Program-made: the position numbers and the translations under genes | Notes under the pieces: model-generated | Told to the model about the DNA's origin: nothing | Database searches by the model: none | What the model saw: the letters and a program-made list of their open reading frames with translations, nothing else | Shown: piece after piece, positions 50,102 through 59,053 of the stretch | Layout: each line of letters opens with the position of its first letter | How positions within the stretch are numbered: position 1 is the stretch's first letter | Source of the DNA: Nocardia speluncae NBRC 108251 | GTDB lineage: Bacteria; Actinomycetota; Actinomycetes; Mycobacteriales; Mycobacteriaceae | Length of the DNA: 64,000 nucleotides | Assembly: GCF_001613245.1 (NCBI RefSeq) | Contig: NZ_BDBZ01000020.1 | Location: 1-64,000 of the forward strand | Direction of reading: 5' to 3'

Positions 50102-53100
50102 CTACGTGTAGGGTTTGGCCAGCGGGAACGCCAGTGATTCCCGGATACTGCCCCCCGTGACAAGCATGACGACCCGGTCGATGCCGATTCCGAGCCCGCC
50201 GGTCGGCGGCATGGCATGCTCGAGCGCCCGGAGAAAGTCCTCATCCAACTCCATGGCCTCTTCGTTGCCGGCAGCGCTCAGCAACGACTGCTCGGTGAGC
50301 CGACTGCGCTGATCGACCGGGTCGGTCAATTCGCTGTAGGCCGTGCCGAGTTCGACACCCCACGCCACGAGATCCCATTTCGCCGCGACACCGGCAATGG
50401 TCGGATGCGGCCGGGTCAACGGCGACACAGAGGTCGGGAAATTCGTATAGAAGGTGGGGAACCCGGTACCACGCTCGACCAGGTGTTCGTACATCTCCTG
50501 TGCCAGGGCACCCGCGTCCCATTGCGGTTGATGCGGGATTCCTCGTTCGTCGCACAACTGCCGCAGGACCGGGGCCGGCGTCTGCGGGGTGAGCGGGTGT
50601 CCGACCGCCTTGCTGAGGGCGTCGTGCACCGTCTGCACCGGCCACTGCCCGGAGATATCGATATCGACCGGAGCGCCGTCCCGGCCGGGACGCTTGACGA
50701 TCGGTCTGCCGTGCGCGGCGAGCGCGGCCGCCTGGATGAGGCTGCGGCACAGATCCATCATCTTCTCGTAGTCGCTGTATGCCTCGTAGGCTTCCAGGAT
50801 CGTGAACTCCGGGTTGTGGGTGAAGTCGGCGCCTTCGTTGCGGAAGACCCGGCCGAGTTCGAAAACCTTGTCCATACCGGCAACGCACAGGCGCTTGAGA
50901 TACAGCTCCGGCGCGATTCGCAGGTACAGGTCGAGGTTGTAGGCGTTGATGTGGGTGCGAAACGGTGTCGCGTTCGCACCCCCGTGGACTTGCTGGAGGA
51001 TGGGCGTCTCGACTTCGAGGTAGCCGCGGTCGGCGAGCGTATCGCGTATCGCCCGGACGATGGCGCTGCGCTGTTGCAACAATCTGCGGGCGCTCGGGCT
51101 GACCGCCAGCTCGACGTAGCGCTGCCGCACCCGGGATTCGGGATCCACGAGTCCGCGCCACTTGTCGGGCAGCGGGTGCAAGCACTTCCCGTCCAGCCGC
51201 CACTCGGCGGCGAGGACGGACCTAGTCCCGGTCCGGCTCATCCCGGCCACACCGCGAACACCGACCAGATCCCCCAGGTCGAAGCCGGCGAACTCGCGCA
51301 CGCGATGACGGCCCACCCGCTCGGCATCGACCAGTACCTGGATATCACCGGACCAGTCCCGCAGTACCGCGAACACCACACCGCCGAAATCGCGCAGCCG
51401 GACAATACGGCCCGCGATATCCACCGCGGCGCCTCTCGCCACCCCGGTCGCCGCGCCGATGGTGTGGGTCGGTGCCATGGCGACCGGATACGGGTCGACC
51501 CCGGCGGAGCCGAGGGCACCGAGCTTATCCAGCCGGACCCGGACCTGTTCGGGCCTGCGGGGTAGGTGCGGTGTCGGGGCACGTTCAGCGATCCGGGGCG
51601 GGCTGCCGTCGGTGTGCAGCGCACCGGACTTCAGTAGCTCAGCGGGTACCGCGATCCGCGTGCCCGTGTATTCGCGCGCGGCGTCACCGCGATCGTGACG
51701 CCACGGCATCGTAACGAAACCCTCCGCCACCGCGGAAGCCCAACCGACTCGAGGTAGCGCCCGCTTGTCCTGGTAACAGAGGAACCGGGGTACCCACTGC
51801 GGCCGGTATTTCGCATTGGCGCGATACAGGGACTCCAGTTGCCACCACCGTGAGGAGAACACCAGCAGCGATCGCCACAACCGCAGCACCGGCCCCGCAC
51901 CGATACGCGCGCCTTCCTCGAACACCGAGCGCATCACCGCAAAATTCAACGACAACCGCCGCAGTCCGAACATGTCGGCGACCGCCGCGAGTTCGGTCAC
52001 CATGAACTCCACACAGCCGTTCGGGGCGTCCGGGGCGCGTGTCATCAGATCCAATGACGCGCCGGTGGAGCCCCACGGCACGAACGACAGCAATCCGGCA
52101 CGCTCCCCGTCGGCGGTCAACGCCTCCACGAGTAAACAGTCACCGTCGAGGCGGTCGCCGAGCCGGCCCAACGCCATCGAAAAACCTCGTTCGGTCTCGG
52201 TATCCCGCCAGAGATCGGCCAGTCGGATGATTTCCGCCATCTCAACCGCCGGGATGTCCCGGTGCCGGCGCACCCTGACCTGGAGTCCGTGCGCACGAGC
52301 CCGGGTGACCGCCTGGCGGACCGGACGCATCTCCTGTCCGCCGAGCGTGCGCAACGCATGGGTCGAGACGACGGCCTCGTCGCCCAGCGGCAACACCCGG
52401 GCCCCGGCCGCCGCGTGGGCCTGCGCCCCCGCCTCGCTCGCCCCCATCACGGCGGGTTCCCAGCCGTACCGCGCGCACAAGCTGCGCCATTCGGCAATCG
52501 CCTTCGGCCAGTGGACGGCGGATCCGAGCGGGTCACCACCCGCCAGGCACACGCCGGCTTCGACCCGATAGGTGATCGCCGCGGTCGCGTCGAGCGCAAA
52601 CACCACCGACTTGTCGCGGCGGGTGGCGAAGTAGTCGAGCGAGTCGGGGTCGGCCGAGGTGGCGAGCAATCCGCGCAGGGCGGATTCATCGATACCGGCC
52701 ATCGCATTGCCGGCGCGCTGGGACCGGAACAACACGAAGACCGCGGCCAGCACTGCCACCACACCGACGAGCCCGAGCAGGGTGTTGAGTACCGGCCCGG
52801 GACGTCCGTTGAATACTTCCGACTCGTGGCTGATCGCCGCGGCGAGCGCGGTCACCCGGGCGAACGACCAGGCCAACCGCTGCCCCGGGGCGAGTGTTCC
52901 GGGAAAAAGCTCGACCAGCCCCCATCCGAGCATCGTCCCGGCGAACAGCAGACCGGCGAGCACGAGCAAGGAGCGCCGGCCTGCACCCGGCCGCACCCGC
53001 GTATCGAACTCGCCGCGTGTCGCGACCAGTATCGCGACCACCACCAGGTGGACTCCGAGAGCGATCCCGGCGTGCACATTGCGCTTCGTGATCACATCGA

Positions 53101-53419
53101 ACAGATTCAGCAGGCCGAACGCGACCATATACCCGGTCAGCAGCCACCAGGCGACTCGTTTGCGTCTTGCCAGCGCGGCAGCCAGCAGACCGAGAACCAG
53201 CGCCCAGGTGACACTCGTATCCGGTGCGCCGAAATAGTAATGGTCGAGATACACGCGGGGAACGTGCAGCAGTTTGCGCAGAGCCGGGGAAACGCTCCAC
53301 AGGAAAACCGCGGCGGCGAGTACGCCGACGGCTACCGCGGTGAAGTGTGGAACCTCAGCCCATCGGCCCGTCCACTCCCGTCGAATGCGCGACGATGCCG
53401 GCTCCACTTCGGTAGCCAT
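50102..53419 (-). CDS. lysX: LysX: lysyl-phosphatidylglycerol synthase fused to lysyl-tRNA synthetase
   Basis: 1105 residues in the mycobacterial LysX order. Residues 1-230 have six or seven membrane helices; 230-570 form the MprF-type transferase (FALDATAAITYRVEAGVCL, WEPAVMGASEAG, GSTGASLDLMTRAPDAPNGCVEF); 640-740 an OB fold (GRIVRLRDFGGVVFAVLRDW); 760-1105 the class II LysRS core with FRNEGADFTHNPEFTILEAY (motif 2) and GGLGIGIDRVVML (motif 3). It charges tRNA-Lys and moves lysine to phosphatidylglycerol, which lowers membrane negative charge and gives resistance to cationic peptides. ATG after GGAAGGG. Confidence 0.95.
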   Translation of the reverse strand: MATEVEPASSRIRREWTGRWAEVPHFTAVAVGVLAAAVFLWSVSPALRKLLHVPRVYLDHYYFGAPDTSVTWALVLGLLAAALARRKRVAWWLLTGYMVAFGLLNLFDVITKRNVHAGIALGVHLVVVAILVATRGEFDTRVRPGAGRRSLLVLAGLLFAGTMLGWGLVELFPGTLAPGQRLAWSFARVTALAAAISHESEVFNGRPGPVLNTLLGLVGVVAVLAAVFVLFRSQRAGNAMAGIDESALRGLLATSADPDSLDYFATRRDKSVVFALDATAAITYRVEAGVCLAGGDPLGSAVHWPKAIAEWRSLCARYGWEPAVMGASEAGAQAHAAAGARVLPLGDEAVVSTHALRTLGGQEMRPVRQAVTRARAHGLQVRVRRHRDIPAVEMAEIIRLADLWRDTETERGFSMALGRLGDRLDGDCLLVEALTADGERAGLLSFVPWGSTGASLDLMTRAPDAPNGCVEFMVTELAAVADMFGLRRLSLNFAVMRSVFEEGARIGAGPVLRLWRSLLVFSSRWWQLESLYRANAKYRPQWVPRFLCYQDKRALPRVGWASAVAEGFVTMPWRHDRGDAAREYTGTRIAVPAELLKSGALHTDGSPPRIAERAPTPHLPRRPEQVRVRLDKLGALGSAGVDPYPVAMAPTHTIGAATGVARGAAVDIAGRIVRLRDFGGVVFAVLRDWSGDIQVLVDAERVGRHRVREFAGFDLGDLVGVRGVAGMSRTGTRSVLAAEWRLDGKCLHPLPDKWRGLVDPESRVRQRYVELAVSPSARRLLQQRSAIVRAIRDTLADRGYLEVETPILQQVHGGANATPFRTHINAYNLDLYLRIAPELYLKRLCVAGMDKVFELGRVFRNEGADFTHNPEFTILEAYEAYSDYEKMMDLCRSLIQAAALAAHGRPIVKRPGRDGAPVDIDISGQWPVQTVHDALSKAVGHPLTPQTPAPVLRQLCDERGIPHQPQWDAGALAQEMYEHLVERGTGFPTFYTNFPTSVSPLTRPHPTIAGVAAKWDLVAWGVELGTAYSELTDPVDQRSRLTEQSLLSAAGNEEAMELDEDFLRALEHAMPPTGGLGIGIDRVVMLVTGGSIRESLAFPLAKPYT

Positions 53420-53510
53420 CGCGACCCTTCCTCACGATCAGCCTCGGCCATCACTCTCATCGTCGTACCAGGGAAAAATCGCCGTTGCGCTTGCAGCCGC
53501 CGGTCCAGGC

Positions 53511-53807
53511 TCAACACGACGGCCGCAGGATCACCAACGTGACGATGATTCCGGCCGTGATCGCACCGGCCGCCATGATTGCCAGCACCAGCGAATGCGA
53601 TATGTCGGCGACACCGGCACCCAGCAGCAGGCATGTGATCACAGCGAGTACCGCGGTGACCCGATCGATGCGGATCGGGCCGTTGCGACCGGCTCCCGCC
53701 CACGGGCCGACTCGGCCTCGCCGGTTCGGCTGTCCATCGTGCTCGGCGGAGAATTGGTGACCGTTGACGCGCGGTTGCTGCCGCGCGGACATTCTGTGTC
53801 GGGCCAT
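53511..53807 (-). CDS. Small membrane protein of unknown function
   Basis: 98 residues. The first 45 are basic and polar; then two membrane helices follow, AVLAVITCLLLGAGVADI and VLAIMAAGAITAGIIVTLVIL, with a cytoplasmic or free C-terminus SC. No family is recognised. It lies 91 bp upstream of lysX on the same strand and may share its promoter region. The stretch 53808-54107 has no further gene, but TAGAAT near 53980 is a good -10 box for the next rightward gene. Confidence 0.5.
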   Translation of the reverse strand: MARHRMSARQQPRVNGHQFSAEHDGQPNRRGRVGPWAGAGRNGPIRIDRVTAVLAVITCLLLGAGVADISHSLVLAIMAAGAITAGIIVTLVILRPSC

Positions 53808-54107
53808 ACCGAGGCCTTCCGATTTGTGTCTTTCCACCCGAGCGGCAGTACCCGTCGGAGTGTTGCTGTCACATACACATGCGCGCACAGTCACCTCGCC
53901 GACTGCCGCGTTCCCGACTGTAGCCCTGCCAGGACATTTTGACGATAACTTTCGCCGGTACGAAGCCGGCAGATAGACGTAGAATTGTCGGCGTATGTTT
54001 TCATCCGCTCGCCGGTTCGTTCGGTGACGCGGCAGGTTTTCTTACGCCCGATTTCGATGGGCGACTGCCCCATTCATGTATACCGATCCGTTCGGGAGGT
54101 TTCGGTC

Positions 54108-55001
54108 GTGCGAACCGATGGAGACGAATGGGATATCGTGACGGGTGTCGGACTCACCGCGTTGGGAGTGGCGACCTTCCGGGCACTGGAATCCGGCGCA
54201 CCGAATCCGCTCATTCACGACGGTTACGCGGAAATGTTCGTTCGCGCGGCCGGTGAACCGAATTTTCTGGATGTAATGGCGGACCCACCGACCCTGGCCG
54301 GCGCGCCACTCGTACCCGGCTTCATGGGAATACGGACCAAATTCTTCGACGAATTCTTTCTCTCGGCCGTCGAGGACGGTATCGCGCAGGCGGTGATCCT
54401 CGCCGCCGGGCTGGACGCACGAGCGTATCGGCTCGACTGGCCTCCCGGAACCATTGTCTACGAAATCGACCAACCCGATGTGCTCGAGTTCAAAAACCGG
54501 GTGCTGGCCGAACACGCGGCGACACCACGCGCCGAGCGCCGCACCGTGGCCGTGGACCTGCGCTCGGACTGGCCTGCCGCGCTGGCGGCAGCCGGCGCGG
54601 ATCCGGCCGCCCCCACGGCATGGTCGGCCGAAGGGCTGCTGCCGTACCTACCCGGAGCGGCTCAGGACGCATTGTTCGCGCATATCGATGAACTGAGCCC
54701 GGCCGGTAGCCGAATCGCGGTGGAGACCGTCCCTCCCGGCGCGGCGAGCAGCAGTTTCACCACAATCGCAGCGAAGTACCTGGACAAGAATCCGTTCGGC
54801 AATATCGACCCGGCCGAACTGTTCTACTCCGACGACAGAGCCGATCCGGAACAGTGGCTGAGAAGCCACGGCTGGTCGGTGCATGCCGCCGCGCCTGCCG
54901 AACTCGCCGCCGCCTACGGAGTAACGCTTCCGGAACTTCCCGAAGAACTGGAACAGCACTGGCAGCGACCCCGGTACCTCTCTGCGGTACGGAAGCCCTG
55001 A
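54108..55001 (+). CDS. SAM-dependent methyltransferase, TIGR00027/LCMT-like
   Basis: 297 residues. VVRTDGDEWDIVTGVGLTA at the start, then RTKFFDEFF and QAVILAAGLDARAYRLDWP with the SAM-binding loop, VYEIDQPDVLEFK, VAVDLRSDWPAAL and WSAEGLLPYL with the catalytic-region motif. This is the actinobacterial TIGR00027 group of putative methyltransferases that M. tuberculosis also has in many copies; substrates are mostly unknown. GTG start after GGGAGG at 8-10 bp. A dispersed repeat begins 7 bp after its stop. Confidence 0.88.
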   Translation: MRTDGDEWDIVTGVGLTALGVATFRALESGAPNPLIHDGYAEMFVRAAGEPNFLDVMADPPTLAGAPLVPGFMGIRTKFFDEFFLSAVEDGIAQAVILAAGLDARAYRLDWPPGTIVYEIDQPDVLEFKNRVLAEHAATPRAERRTVAVDLRSDWPAALAAAGADPAAPTAWSAEGLLPYLPGAAQDALFAHIDELSPAGSRIAVETVPPGAASSSFTTIAAKYLDKNPFGNIDPAELFYSDDRADPEQWLRSHGWSVHAAAPAELAAAYGVTLPELPEELEQHWQRPRYLSAVRKP

Positions 55002-55007
55002 ACGAAG

Positions 55008-55183
55008 TAGCCCGCAATGAGTGAGCAACCGGTAGCCGGATACCACGAGTTGTGCGCCGTTGTCCCGTGGCCGGACAAATCCAGCGCCGCCACACGATCG
55101 CTGCGTTGCCGGCAACGCAGCGATATGGTCCCACCAGCGAATGTGCTGACCAACCATGTACCAGAACCGCACCGTGGCCCCGG
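55008..55183 (+). repeat. Dispersed repeat, copy A, with 28-bp perfect palindrome
   Basis: Starts TAGCCCGCAATGAGTGAGCA just after the methyltransferase stop. It shares long blocks with a second copy 5.3 kb to the right in the same orientation. Its centre (55097-55124) is a perfect palindrome with 14-base arms, ATCGCTGCGTTGCC / GGCAACGCAGCGAT. Copy A lacks about 80 bp that copy B has near its left end. No reading frame in it is convincing. The gap 55002-55254 is filled by this repeat. Confidence 0.75.
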
Positions 55184-55254
55184 CCCCCCGGGACCGAGCG
55201 GGTCTGTCCCGCAACGAGTCGAGGACAGAGCAACGGCGGGCTGCGCCCCCTCTG

Positions 55255-56325
55255 CTATTCCGATACACGCCCCGCGCCGGCCGGGGAACGTGGCGGACGG
55301 TGCCGGTCGTCGTCTACTCCGGTCGACTCGCGAACGATGAGGGCCGGCTCGAGTGCGACAGAGGCCGGTTTCCTGCCGGCCATGGCCTGCTCCAGTAGCC
55401 GGAACGCGGTGCGGCCCATCTCCACCATCGGAGACCGAACGGTAGTGAGTGGCACGGGCAGGTTCTCGGCGAGCGGAGTGTCGTTGTAGCCGACTATCGC
55501 CACATCATCGGGTACACGGAGCCCGCGATCCCGCAAACCGCCTATCGCGCCGATGGCGGCGAAATCGTTGGTGGCGAAAATTGCGGAGGGCACCGGCCCG
55601 CGGGCGAGGAGTTTCTCGACACCGGCTCGTCCGGCCGCGGCGTCGAATCCGGTGCGAACGAGGCGATGTTCGGGAAGTGTGAGGCCGTGTTCGTGTAGGC
55701 CGGTGCGGAACCCGTCGACGCGCAGGTTCGCTGTCGATGTGAACGTCGGCCCGGCGATCACAGCGACGTCGTGGAATCCGAGGCGGGCGAAGTGATCGGC
55801 GACGAGATAGCCGCCGTGTTCATCGTCGGCGAAGGCGCCGGGGTACGGGCCCGATGCGCGTGAGGTCAGGACGAACGGCACCCCGTCGGAGGCCAGCTGG
55901 CGCAGGATCGGATCCTCGATGCGCGCATCGGCGAGGATGATTCCGTCCACCCTGCGGTCGAGTAGTTGGTGTATGCGCGATTGTCGCTGAGCCGGGTCGT
56001 CGAGTGAGTTCGTGACGAATGCGGCGTAACCGTGCTCGGAGGCGGCGTCGTCGATGCCTTCGAAGATGGTGGCGAGGACGAAATCCTGGAGCCGGGGCAC
56101 TACCACGCCGACCTGGAGTGTGCGTGCTGTGCGCAAGCTCGCCGCATGGGGGTTGCGTCGATAGCCGAGTTCGGCCGCGCAGGCGAGGATGCGCTGGACG
56201 GTCTCGGCGCCCGCCCATTTCTCACGTTCTTCCGATGGGCTGTTGAGGATCCGCGACACGGTCGAAACATCGACTCCTGCAGCGGAAGCCACGGCTCGCA
56301 GCGTCGGTGCGTTGCGCTTGGCCAC
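55255..56325 (-). CDS. LacI-family repressor
   Basis: 356 residues. The HTH is TLRAVASAAGVDVSTVSRILN, with the hinge AASLRTARTLQVGVVVP. The periplasmic-binding-like core has DGIILADARIEDPIL, IFATNDFAAIGAIGGLRDRGL and the late NLPVPLTTVRSPMVEMGRTA. It is divergent from the DUF1989 operon and separated from it by a promoter with two identical decamers, so it should repress that operon. The ligand is unknown, possibly a product of the amidase or flavin pathway. The last 20 residues are rich in Pro, Arg and Gly. Confidence 0.92.
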   Translation of the reverse strand: MAKRNAPTLRAVASAAGVDVSTVSRILNSPSEEREKWAGAETVQRILACAAELGYRRNPHAASLRTARTLQVGVVVPRLQDFVLATIFEGIDDAASEHGYAAFVTNSLDDPAQRQSRIHQLLDRRVDGIILADARIEDPILRQLASDGVPFVLTSRASGPYPGAFADDEHGGYLVADHFARLGFHDVAVIAGPTFTSTANLRVDGFRTGLHEHGLTLPEHRLVRTGFDAAAGRAGVEKLLARGPVPSAIFATNDFAAIGAIGGLRDRGLRVPDDVAIVGYNDTPLAENLPVPLTTVRSPMVEMGRTAFRLLEQAMAGRKPASVALEPALIVRESTGVDDDRHRPPRSPAGAGRVSE

Positions 56326-56370
56326 TACCTGGTCCTCCCGCCCTCGTATGCCAGAGATCTCATCGCACCA

Positions 56371-56430
56371 TTGACCCTACCCGAACGTTTGTGTAAAAAT
56401 GTGACCCCACATAACCCAATCGTTTGTGTA
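56371..56430 (+). promoter_or_regulatory. Promoter with direct repeats upstream of the DUF1989 operon
   Basis: TTGACC (56371-56376), 17 bp, TAAAAA. The decamer CGTTTGTGTA occurs at 56386-56395, over the -10 side, and again at 56421-56430. The 35-bp period places the two copies near the same face of the helix. Probable LacI-family operator sites. Confidence 0.55.
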
Positions 56431-56450
56431 CTGGAAGGGAGCGTGGCGTC

Positions 56451-57050
56451 ATGGAACTTGCTGCCCGCACCGGAACGACAGTCGAGCTCGCCGCCGGAGA
56501 CGAACTCGTGGTGAGGAACACGCACGGCGGGCAGGTTGTCGATACCTGGGCGCTATCGGCGGAGAACCCGATGCGAGTTCTGTCGGCACCTCATACCTGG
56601 ATGCGCCACGGACGATTGGCGATCCGGGTCGGCGACAACCTGGTGGACAACACCCGCCGCCCGATGTTGTCGATGATCGAGGACTCGAGCCCGGGCGATC
56701 ACGATATGCTCATCCCGAGCTGTGACCTGGCCCGCTACCGGCAACTCGGGGTCGAGGGGTATCACGACAATTGCCATGACAACTTCTTCGAAGCGCTGGC
56801 CGCGGCCGGTTTCGAAGCTCCGCAGTTCGTTCCGCAGCCGCTGAACCTCTTCATGCGCGTCCCGATTGCGGCGGATGGTGCGATCTCGATCGATTCACCG
56901 CTCGCACTTCCGGGCGATCACGTTCGATTGGTCGCGCTCGAGGATGTCGTGGTGGTGCTCTCGGCATGCCCGCAGGATCTCGCACCGACAAATGGAGTGG
57001 GCCGGACTCCCACGGGTGTCACCTACGAGGTCACCGGACCACGCGCATGA
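56451..57050 (+). CDS. DUF1989 / urea-carboxylase-associated family protein
   Basis: 199 residues. LAAGDELVVRNTHGGQVVDTWAL, the HTWMRHGRLAIRVGDNLVDNTRRP segment, and GYHDNCHDNFFEAL with its conserved cysteine are the DUF1989 pattern. Members occur as urea carboxylase-associated proteins and in aminomethyl- or guanidine-related nitrogen metabolism; the reaction is not settled. ATG after GGAAGGGAG. It heads an operon with flavin reductase, MFS and amidase genes behind a LacI-type promoter, which argues for a nitrogen-containing small molecule as substrate. Confidence 0.85.
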   Translation: MELAARTGTTVELAAGDELVVRNTHGGQVVDTWALSAENPMRVLSAPHTWMRHGRLAIRVGDNLVDNTRRPMLSMIEDSSPGDHDMLIPSCDLARYRQLGVEGYHDNCHDNFFEALAAAGFEAPQFVPQPLNLFMRVPIAADGAISIDSPLALPGDHVRLVALEDVVVVLSACPQDLAPTNGVGRTPTGVTYEVTGPRA

Positions 57051-57658
57051 GCGCGATGATCTCCATCGATCACCTCGGCGCCGCCGAACGATTCTCGATG
57101 GTGTCGTGGACCGTCGTGCCGCGGCCGATCGCGTGGATCACCTCGGTGAGTCCGGCCCAGGAGAACAATCTCGCACCTTTCAGCTTCTTCACGATCGCCT
57201 CCACCGACCCGCTGATTCTCATGGTCGCCATCGAGCCGCGCGAGGACGGCAGCCCCAAGGACACGCTCAACAACATCTTGGCAACGCGGGAGTTCGTCGT
57301 GCAGATCGCGGAGACCGATCGTGTCGACGAGGTCGCCCGAAGCGGTGCCGACAGCCCGCCCCATTTCGATGAGCTGGCCGCGCTCGCGCTGCCGACCAGT
57401 AAGGCATCCCGAGTGTTGCCGCCCGTTATCGACGGATGCGCCGCCGTCTTCGAATGCGAGCTTGTGGAAACCCGTTCTTTCGGCCGCGAAACCTTGGTGT
57501 TCGGTGAAGTTCTCACCGCTCGGGTCTCGGAGCGGCTGATCACCGAGTCGGGCCGCATAGACAAGGCGGCCCTCCGCCCACTCGGCCGCATCGGAAGCAC
57601 CTTCGCAGCAAGCACGCTGCTACCACGATCCGCCGCGCCCGCACAGGCCGCAGGCTGA
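57047..57658 (+). CDS. Flavin reductase-like FMN-binding protein
   Basis: 203 residues. WTVVPRPIAWITSVSPAQENN and LAPFSFFTIASTDPLILMVAI are the FMN-binding strands of the flavin reductase (DIM6/NTAB) family, and TLNNILATREFVVQI follows as usual. The members either supply reduced flavin to a monooxygenase or act directly. No flavin monooxygenase is in this operon, so the partner is unknown. The ATG overlaps the DUF1989 stop (ATGA). Confidence 0.85.
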   Translation: MSAMISIDHLGAAERFSMVSWTVVPRPIAWITSVSPAQENNLAPFSFFTIASTDPLILMVAIEPREDGSPKDTLNNILATREFVVQIAETDRVDEVARSGADSPPHFDELAALALPTSKASRVLPPVIDGCAAVFECELVETRSFGRETLVFGEVLTARVSERLITESGRIDKAALRPLGRIGSTFAASTLLPRSAAPAQAAG

Positions 57659-57700
57659 ACCGCGGGAGACCGCGCCACTTCACTGCAGAGGAAATGTCCT

Positions 57701-59053
57701 ATGTCCGATCCCGCTGAGTCTTTTATCGATCGCGCCCCGCTCACGCGATTTCATCTGAAACTGACGGCTTTCTCGGCCGGTGGCCCACTACTCGACGGCT
57801 ATATCGTCACAATCATCGGTCTCGCGCTGGTGACACTCGGCCCGGCGCTCGACCTCGATGCCACAGAGACGGGCCTCGCCGCAGCATCAGCGCTCGTGGG
57901 CATCCTTGCCGGTGGTGTCGTGTTCGGTCGGTTGACCGACCGTATCGGCCGCAAGGTCATGTACATCGGCAACCTGATCGCTTTGAGCGCCCTCTCGATC
58001 CTCAGCGCGTTCGTGGTCGAACCATGGCAGCTCGTCGCGCTGCGCTTCGCGCTGGGTGTCATGATCGGCGCCGACTATCCGATCGCGAGTTCGATGCTCG
58101 CGGAGTTCGTCCCCAGCCGGTATCGCGGGCGGCTGCTCGGTGCCCTGTTCGCCGCGTTCGGTGTCGGTGCGGCACTCGCCGCCGGCGTCGGGTGGGCCTT
58201 ATCGGCATTCGGGCCCGACGCGTGGCGGTGGATGCTCGCCTCTCCTGCCGTCATAGGTGTGGTGACACTCGTGCTTCGCCTGAACGCACCGGAGTCGCCC
58301 CGCTGGTTGCTCAGCCGTGGTCGGCGCGCAGAGGCAGAGCAAGTCGTCCACAAGATCTGGGGTCCGGACGCACAGGTGGATGAGCTGCACGAACCCGTAG
58401 TGACTCCGGCAACACTGATGACCCGGCTTTCGATTCGGCGAATCGCCTACGTGAGCGCATTCTTCATCGCTCATGTCATCCCACTGTTCGCCATCTACAG
58501 TTTCGGGCCGACACTGCTGCACGACCTCGGTATCGGAACCGAATCACAGTATCTACCCGAACTGCTCATCGCGTTGCTGTTCGTCGTGGGCAGCGTGCCA
58601 GGTCTCTGGCTGGTCGATCGGATCGGCCGGATCCCATTACTGGTCAGCACGTTCGCGATCATGGCGCTCACTTTCGGGTTCATCGCCGTTGTCCCGGGGG
58701 CACCGCCGAGTCTGCTGTTCGCCGCGCTCGCGCTGTACGCGGTGGCGTCGGGAGCGTCGAACTTCATCGAGATCATTGTTCCCAACGAACTGTTCCCGAC
58801 CTCTGTACGAGCCACCGCGACCGGGATCGTCGTGGCGATCAGTCGTGTCGGTGCCGCGATCAGCACCTTCTTTCTTCCCGCCTTCTTGACCGGGTTCGGT
58901 ATCGGCGCAGTGATGTGGTTCCTCGCGGCGGTCAACGTTTTCGGGCTCTTGGCGACCCTCCTTCTCGGTGAGGAGACGAATGGGCGCCCGCTCGGCGGAC
59001 TGTCCCGCTCGCAGCGTCTTCCGAGCCACTCGGCAGTGGGTGGTGTGAAGTGA
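57701..59053 (+). CDS. MFS transporter, sugar/acid-proton symporter type
   Basis: 450 residues, 12 helices. GGPLLDGYIVTIIGLAL opens helix 1 with the acidic residue typical of aromatic acid and metabolite symporters, GRLTDRIGRKVMY is the loop 2-3 motif, and VPSRYRGRLLGALFAAFG plus RIGRIPLLVSTFAIMAL are the sugar-porter-like repeats. It probably imports the substrate of the amidase operon. It lies 42 bp after the flavin reductase and overlaps the amidase start as GTGA. Confidence 0.88.
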   Translation: MSDPAESFIDRAPLTRFHLKLTAFSAGGPLLDGYIVTIIGLALVTLGPALDLDATETGLAAASALVGILAGGVVFGRLTDRIGRKVMYIGNLIALSALSILSAFVVEPWQLVALRFALGVMIGADYPIASSMLAEFVPSRYRGRLLGALFAAFGVGAALAAGVGWALSAFGPDAWRWMLASPAVIGVVTLVLRLNAPESPRWLLSRGRRAEAEQVVHKIWGPDAQVDELHEPVVTPATLMTRLSIRRIAYVSAFFIAHVIPLFAIYSFGPTLLHDLGIGTESQYLPELLIALLFVVGSVPGLWLVDRIGRIPLLVSTFAIMALTFGFIAVVPGAPPSLLFAALALYAVASGASNFIEIIVPNELFPTSVRATATGIVVAISRVGAAISTFFLPAFLTGFGIGAVMWFLAAVNVFGLLATLLLGEETNGRPLGGLSRSQRLPSHSAVGGVK

